From Desulfobacterales bacterium (GTDB lineage Bacteria; Desulfobacterota; Desulfobacteria; Desulfobacterales; QNYZ01), in assembly GCA_029938515.1 (NCBI GenBank), contig JAOZUU010000040.1, forward strand, positions 1 through 11,254: 11,254 nucleotides of DNA, written 5' to 3'. The position numbers and the translations under genes were made by a program. Of the stretch, positions 7,892 through 11,254 are shown one piece after another (position 1 is the stretch's first letter; each line of letters begins with the position of its first letter). Below the pieces are notes generated by a model. That model did not search any database, had not been told where the DNA came from, and saw only the letters and a program-made list of their open reading frames with translations.

Positions 7892-7914
7892 TCAGAACTC
7901 ATTGAAAATACCCC

Positions 7915-9585
7915 ATGAGCATTAGCTCTCATCATTCGATCGATACCAAATCAGGAACATGCCTGGCCGTTGAACTATCGGTAACGGATTATGACGAGAT
8001 CCACCGGTTGCAACTGGATATGGTTGCGGCCAGGTATGCGGGTGTCCTGGATCGTGATGTTGTTTTCATTCTTGAACATAATCCCGTTTTTACAATCGGT
8101 CGTCATGGCAATCTCGATCACTTGATTGTCGACAGGTCTACCCAGGAACAAAAGCGTATCCCGGTTATTCGTATCGAACGTGGCGGTGAGATCACCTATC
8201 ACGGGCCGGGACAGGTGGTGGGTTATCCGATCATCGACCTGAAAGCGGCCAGGATTTCGGTTAAAGCCCACATGAATGCTCTGGAAGAGATCATGATCCG
8301 CACTGCGGCTGATTTCGGTGTCGAAGCGGCACGGAATCCGATCAACCCCGGTATTTGGGTGGATGGCCGGAAACTGGGAAGCATTGGTGTGGCTGTCCGG
8401 CATGGGATCACTTTCCACGGGTTTGCCTTGAACGTCAACCTGTCCCTGGAACCCTTCAGCTGGATTAACCCCTGCGGCCTGGAAGGGGTTCGGATGACGT
8501 CGCTTGAAAAAGAAAAAAATGCGGCCGTCACGGTGACAGCTGTCCGCAATCGGATCTGGCATCACCTGGCCGAAGTGGCCGACCTTCAAATCGATTTCGT
8601 TGCTTTATCCAGTCTGCCAGTCAGCCGGTCAACCAGGAAAACGGATGATGCCCTAGCGAACGACGAAACAGGCAAGCCGACTCCACAAAAAATGGCAGAG
8701 CACATAAGGCAACCGGCCAACCGTCCGGCCGGAAAACCGAAATGGCTTCGTCGACGCCTGCCTTCCGGGCCGGCCCATGAAAAAGTGCGAAACCTGATTC
8801 GCACCCAGGGGTTGCACACCGTTTGTGAGCAGGCCAAATGTCCGAACCAGTTCGAATGTTTTTCGCAGCAGACCGCCACATTCCTGATCTTAGGGGATCG
8901 TTGCACGCGCGACTGCCGCTTCTGCAATGTTCCGCCGGGGCCGGATCAACCGCCGGACCCGGATGAACCCCGGCGGGTTGCCGAAACCGCCCGCAAGATG
9001 GAGCTGAAATACGTGGTCATCACCTCGGTTACCCGTGACGACCTCCCCGATGGCGGGGCCGCGCTTTTTGCCGAAACCATCCGACGTGTCCACCGGGCCA
9101 TTGACGACGTTCGCGTGGAAGTACTGATCCCTGATTTTCAAGGGAAAGCGGATGCGTTGAAGACTGTCTTAGCCGCCCGGCCCGATGTCCTCAACCATAA
9201 TATTGAAACTGTTGCCCGGCTCTATCCTATCGCTCGGCCCCAGGCTGAATATGGTCGATCCCTTGAACTATTGAACCGCGTCAGCACCCATAACCCGCCC
9301 ATTCCTTCCAAATCGGGGCTTATGCTCGGTCTGGGGGAGTCCGAAGCGGAGATCGAGGAATGTCTGCGGGATATTTTCGACACCGGCTGCCATATGCTCA
9401 CCCTGGGCCAATACCTTCAACCTTCCCGGGGCCACCTGCCCGTGGCCAGATTCGTCCCTCCGGAAGAATTTGATGCATGGCGGAATACTGCCTTGAAAAT
9501 GGGCTTTAAACATGTCGCCAGCGGTCCGTTTGTTCGCAGTTCTTATCACGCCAAGGATTTATATAGGGAAAGCCGGAAAATTTGA
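7915..9585 (+). CDS. Fused octanoyltransferase-lipoyl synthase (LipB-LipA)
   Basis: One 556-codon frame encodes both steps of lipoyl assembly. Residues about 15-228 are LipB, which moves octanoate from acyl carrier protein to the target lysine: RGGEITYHGPGQ (89-100), the catalytic lysine in GRKLGSIGV (K153) and the acyl-thioester cysteine in NPCG (C187). Residues about 274-556 are LipA, the radical-SAM enzyme that inserts two sulfurs: auxiliary cluster C304, C309, C315, radical-SAM cluster CTRDCRFC (C330, C334, C337), and the C-terminal RSSY (541-544). All catalytic residues are present, so both domains should be active. The 45-residue linker is polar and partly made of tandem-repeat DNA. The only internal ATG before LipA (M260, 8692) has no ribosome site. 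The start also lacks a Shine-Dalgarno; upstream is repeat DNA. Its nearest substrate is GcvH, encoded 3 kb upstream in the same direction. Confidence 0.95.
   Translation: MSISSHHSIDTKSGTCLAVELSVTDYDEIHRLQLDMVAARYAGVLDRDVVFILEHNPVFTIGRHGNLDHLIVDRSTQEQKRIPVIRIERGGEITYHGPGQVVGYPIIDLKAARISVKAHMNALEEIMIRTAADFGVEAARNPINPGIWVDGRKLGSIGVAVRHGITFHGFALNVNLSLEPFSWINPCGLEGVRMTSLEKEKNAAVTVTAVRNRIWHHLAEVADLQIDFVALSSLPVSRSTRKTDDALANDETGKPTPQKMAEHIRQPANRPAGKPKWLRRRLPSGPAHEKVRNLIRTQGLHTVCEQAKCPNQFECFSQQTATFLILGDRCTRDCRFCNVPPGPDQPPDPDEPRRVAETARKMELKYVVITSVTRDDLPDGGAALFAETIRRVHRAIDDVRVEVLIPDFQGKADALKTVLAARPDVLNHNIETVARLYPIARPQAEYGRSLELLNRVSTHNPPIPSKSGLMLGLGESEAEIEECLRDIFDTGCHMLTLGQYLQPSRGHLPVARFVPPEEFDAWRNTALKMGFKHVASGPFVRSSYHAKDLYRESRKI
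8610..8633 (+). repeat. 8-bp tandem repeat inside the LipB-LipA linker
   Basis: Three 8-base units, CAGTCTGC, CAGTCAGC and CGGTCAAC, followed by a partial CAG, encode about residues 232-240 at the start of the inter-domain linker. GCCAGTCAGCC within it is identical to 7687-7696 plus one flanking base in the gap after gcvPB. The placement suggests that intergenic repeat DNA was captured into the reading frame. Confidence 0.5.
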
Positions 9586-9670
9586 AAGATCCCATCCATT
9601 TTCCAAAGACCGGGGATCGTGGCAAGCATGAAAATACAGGCAGGAAAGTTTGTTGCCGGATAGAAAGGAA

Positions 9671-10051
9671 CTATTCGCCCAGTAAATCTTCGATACAGCC
9701 GATCAATTCTTTCGCCTTGGCCGGTTTGGCCAGTACCGTATATCCGGAAATATTGTTCACACTTCCGGATTCGACTTCTCCTTTAGTGACAATAGCGGTG
9801 AGAAACACGATTTTAACATGCTTCAGTTCATTATCCGCCTCAAGTTGAGCGGCCACCTCGTTGCCTTCCATGTCCGGCATCATGAAATCGAGGAAAATCA
9901 GGTCGGGTTTAAAATCCCGGGCTGTTTCCAGTGCCCGCTGACCCATATTTTCCTCTTTGATTACATACTTGCCCGTGGCTTCAAGAATGAGGCTTATTGT
10001 ACGGGTAATGTCCGGATTGTCATCTACAAGAAGAATTTTTTTCTTTTCCAT
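9671..10051 (-). CDS. Stand-alone receiver-domain response regulator
   Basis: The 126-residue protein is a single CheY-like receiver domain with nothing attached. It has the acidic pair D10-D11 in LLVDDNPD, the phosphoacceptor D55 in LIFLDFMMPDMEG, the switch threonine T85 in FLTAI, and the conserved lysine K109 in LAKPAKAKEL. With no DNA-binding or enzymatic output domain, it should act through protein contacts after phosphorylation by a histidine kinase; no kinase gene is in the window. An upstream in-frame ATG at 10060 exists, but ATG 10051 is preferred because AGGA lies eight bases before it. It is convergent with lipB-lipA (85-base gap, no clear terminator) and has a sigma-54 promoter upstream, so expression probably depends on an enhancer-binding activator. 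Family is certain; pathway is unknown. Confidence 0.92.
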   Translation of the reverse strand: MEKKKILLVDDNPDITRTISLILEATGKYVIKEENMGQRALETARDFKPDLIFLDFMMPDMEGNEVAAQLEADNELKHVKIVFLTAIVTKGEVESGSVNNISGYTVLAKPAKAKELIGCIEDLLGE

Positions 10052-10105
10052 AATCAACATCCTGCCACAAGTTTCATGATGAAAAGAGAACTTAAAAAAA
10101 TTTTA

Positions 10106-10122
10106 TGCAAATTGGATGCCAA
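10106..10122 (-). promoter_or_regulatory. Sigma-54 (-24/-12) promoter for the receiver gene
   Basis: The minus strand reads TTGGCATCCAATTTGCA (10122-10106). It has the TGGCA of the -24 element and TTGCA of the -12 element, with exactly ten bases between the invariant GG (10120-10119) and GC (10108-10107), as sigma-54 requires. Transcription would start near 10095, about 44 bases before the start codon at 10051. It deviates from the consensus only at the less conserved positions after TGGCA. Confidence 0.7.
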
Positions 10123-10171
10123 CATCGAGCCATATCGATATATTAACCGTTTTTAGCGATTTTTTGCAAAG

Positions 10172-10183
10172 CTGGATGTCCAG
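10172..10183. promoter_or_regulatory. Dyad CTGGA-TG-TCCAG upstream of the sigma-54 promoter
   Basis: CTGGATGTCCAG is a perfect 5-bp dyad with a 2-base centre, lying about 80 bases upstream of the predicted sigma-54 transcript start. That is within the usual range for an activator-binding upstream site. Only one copy is seen, so the role is a guess from position and symmetry. Confidence 0.25.
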
Positions 10184-10354
10184 GATATCGATGGGTCAGG
10201 TTTTTTAAAAAGAGATAGGGCTTTCTCATCCGATATACCGAGTATTTTTGAATAGTTCAGTTCTCAAAAGATGAATGCGGAGTAAGTAAAAAAACGGTCA
10301 ATCCGGGTATTATTTTTCTCTGATAAATACCCCGCAGATACACTAAAACGACGA

Positions 10355-10382
10355 TTGCATTACTACCACAGGTTGCTATAAA
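10355..10382 (+). promoter_or_regulatory. Weak candidate promoter upstream of the transglycosylase gene
   Basis: TTGCAT (10355-10360) and TATAAA (10377-10382) are 16 bases apart. The -10 matches at 5 of 6 positions but the -35 at only 3. It would give a leader of about 100 bases. It is an alternative to the closer candidate at 10419. Confidence 0.25.
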
Positions 10383-10418
10383 ATACACGAAATTTAGATA
10401 GGAGTTACTAAAAACAGA

Positions 10419-10447
10419 TTGACGTGAAGTTCTGAACATCCTATTTA
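10419..10447 (+). promoter_or_regulatory. Candidate promoter of the transglycosylase gene
   Basis: TTGACG (10419-10424, 5 of 6) and TATTTA (10442-10447, 3 of 6) are 17 bases apart. The predicted start near 10454 gives a leader of about 37 bases. The strong -35 and exact spacing favour it, while the -10 is poor. Confidence 0.35.
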
Positions 10448-10490
10448 TGCTTATTTCATGATAAACCCTGACCGAATGAAAGCATAATCG

Positions 10491-11090
10491 ATGATTCGAC
10501 GCAATATCGCCTATATCCTGACGTTGGCGCTGATATTTTTTCTGATGCCTGTTACGATTATTCGAGCCGATATTTATAAATATCAGGACAAAAACGGTGT
10601 CATCCATTTCACCAATACACGCCCATCCGCCCGAAAACAATCTAAAGTCTATATCAGGGAAGCACGGCCGAAAAAGACCCGTGTATTTTCCACCACCCGA
10701 TACGATAAAATTATCACCAAAGCAGCTAAACATAATGGTTTGCTGTTTTCATTAATTAAATCGGTGATTTCCGTGGAGTCGAATTTTAATCCACGAGCGG
10801 TGTCGAAAAAGGGGGCGAGAGGATTGATGCAGATTATGCCGGGAAATTTCCGCACTCTGGCGATCACCGATCCATTTAATCCCTACCAGAATATCATGGG
10901 GGGAAGCCTTTACCTGAAACGGATGATGAAGCGATATGACGGGCAGTTGACCTGGGCCCTGGCCGCGTATAACGCCGGTCCGGAGGCAGTGGATCGTTAT
11001 GGAGGGATCCCCCCTTACAGGGAAACCCAAGCGTACGTGAAACGGGTGCTTAAATCTTTACTGATATATCAAAAAGGCGGGAAAGTATAA
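10491..11090 (+). CDS. Secreted lytic transglycosylase, DUF4124 plus SLT domain
   Basis: The 199-residue precursor begins with a signal peptide (two arginines, then a hydrophobic stretch about 7-24, likely cut after IIRA). DUF4124 follows (about 27-45, DIYKYQDKNGVIHFTNTRP), a short domain common at the N-terminus of exported envelope proteins. Residues about 75-190 are the SLT/Slt70-like catalytic domain: ISVESNFNP with the catalytic glutamate E96, KGARGLMQIMP (107-117), NIMGGSLYLKRMM (134-146) and AYNAGPEAV (159-167). It should cleave peptidoglycan glycan strands in the periplasm, forming 1,6-anhydro ends. Length is normal for the small DUF4124-SLT proteins. The ribosome site is weak (GAAAG upstream). 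No operon partner is visible; its left neighbour is divergent. Confidence 0.93.
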   Translation: MIRRNIAYILTLALIFFLMPVTIIRADIYKYQDKNGVIHFTNTRPSARKQSKVYIREARPKKTRVFSTTRYDKIITKAAKHNGLLFSLIKSVISVESNFNPRAVSKKGARGLMQIMPGNFRTLAITDPFNPYQNIMGGSLYLKRMMKRYDGQLTWALAAYNAGPEAVDRYGGIPPYRETQAYVKRVLKSLLIYQKGGKV

Positions 11091-11112
11091 ATGGTTCGTT
11101 TTAGACGAGCAT

Positions 11113-11130
11113 GGTAACGGCAAGGTTACC
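11113..11130. repeat. Small hairpin after the transglycosylase gene
   Basis: GGTAAC (11113-11118) and GTTACC (11125-11130) form a perfect 6-bp stem around a 6-base loop, 22 bases after the stop codon. No T-run follows, so a role in termination is uncertain. Confidence 0.35.
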
Positions 11131-11146
11131 CTGAAACCCTATGATT

Positions 11147-11247
11147 AGCCACAGACCCACACAGACTTACACGGACTATTCTTTTAAAAAAACAGGTGGA
11201 TGCGAGTGGGAAAACCCGTCTGTGTTTGTCTGTGTGTGTCCGTGGCT
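11147..11247. repeat. Large imperfect inverted repeat, 30-base arms, at right edge
   Basis: The left arm (11147-11176, beginning AGCCACAGACCCACACAG) and the reverse complement of the right arm (11218-11247) agree at 25 of 30 positions. The spacer of 41 bases is AT-rich in its left half. The right arm ends GTCCGTGGCT and is followed by GATTTTT to the window end, so on the plus strand the folded RNA could act as a terminator for the transglycosylase gene. The arms are built of CACAGAC-like units. I recall similar elements dispersed in Desulfobacterota genomes, which suggests a mobile intergenic repeat. No coding content. Confidence 0.6.
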
Positions 11248-11254
11248 GATTTTT

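Larger units (their letters stand above)
10064..10490. other. Long divergent intergenic region between receiver and transglycosylase genes
   Basis: These roughly 430 AT-rich bases hold no convincing gene. Besides the sigma-54 site and dyad, they contain a palindrome ATATCGATAT (10132-10141), a partial repeat of the promoter segment at 10160-10184, and a stem-loop pairing GGGTATT (10305-10311) with AATACCC (10326-10332) around a 14-base loop with no following T-run. Two candidate plus-strand promoters precede the transglycosylase gene. An open frame on each strand here lacks any recognisable protein character. Confidence 0.6.

Noticed and set aside
8692..9585. Separate lipA gene starting at the internal ATG 8692
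   Set aside because: No Shine-Dalgarno precedes it, and the frame is continuous with lipB, so a fusion is the simpler reading.
9588..9618. Terminator after lipB-lipA formed by GATCCC and GGGATC
   Set aside because: The stem is six base pairs with a loop of about 19 bases and no T-run; too weak to call.
9818..10156. Plus-strand open frame of 112 codons opposite the receiver gene and sigma-54 promoter
   Set aside because: It is antisense to a clear receiver domain and shows no family features or ribosome site.

Overview
The window reads as ordinary chromosomal DNA of moderate GC content, most likely from a sulfate-reducing or related Desulfobacterota (Desulfobacterales-type) bacterium. This placement is inference. 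It rests on the split P-protein glycine cleavage genes next to lipoate genes, an AblB-type beta-lysine acetyltransferase, a small receiver protein behind a sigma-54 promoter, and intergenic inverted repeats of kinds I associate with that group. No database search was possible.

Layout from left to right. (1) 1-976, minus: the N-terminal 325 codons of an MFS transporter running off the left edge, with a good sigma-70-type promoter at 1016-1044. (2) 1125-1961, minus: ablB, without its usual partner ablA in the window. (3) 2127-2789, plus: a cytoplasmic-looking M23 metallopeptidase, convergent with (4) 2848-4281, minus: lpdA, dihydrolipoyl dehydrogenase. (5) 4474-9585, plus: the glycine cleavage/lipoylation unit gcvH-gcvPA-gcvPB, with 4-base ATGA overlaps between the gcv genes, then a 245-base gap made almost entirely of repeats, then one 556-codon gene fusing LipB (octanoyltransferase) to LipA (lipoyl synthase). 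(6) 9671-10051, minus: a stand-alone receiver-domain protein behind a clear -24/-12 sigma-54 promoter. (7) 10491-11090, plus: a secreted DUF4124 plus SLT-type lytic transglycosylase. (8) 11147-11247: a large imperfect inverted repeat at the right edge.

The central genes form a coherent system. GcvPA/GcvPB decarboxylate glycine and load the aminomethyl group on the lipoyl arm of GcvH. Lpd, encoded divergently, reoxidises that arm. LipB-LipA makes the lipoyl group on GcvH by octanoyl transfer followed by sulfur insertion. The T-protein gene gcvT is absent from the window and must lie elsewhere if the cycle is complete. The enzyme set could run as glycine cleavage or in reverse as glycine synthase; the sequence does not decide.

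The most noteworthy observations are three. The first is the LipB-LipA fusion, whose linker carries the same 8-bp tandem repeat that lies downstream of gcvPB. The second is the sigma-54 promoter and an upstream dyad in front of an orphan receiver protein. The third is the cluster of three different repeat types between gcvPB and lipB-lipA. I see no CRISPR array, RNA gene, insertion sequence or phage gene, and nothing that amounts to a wholly new multi-gene system.
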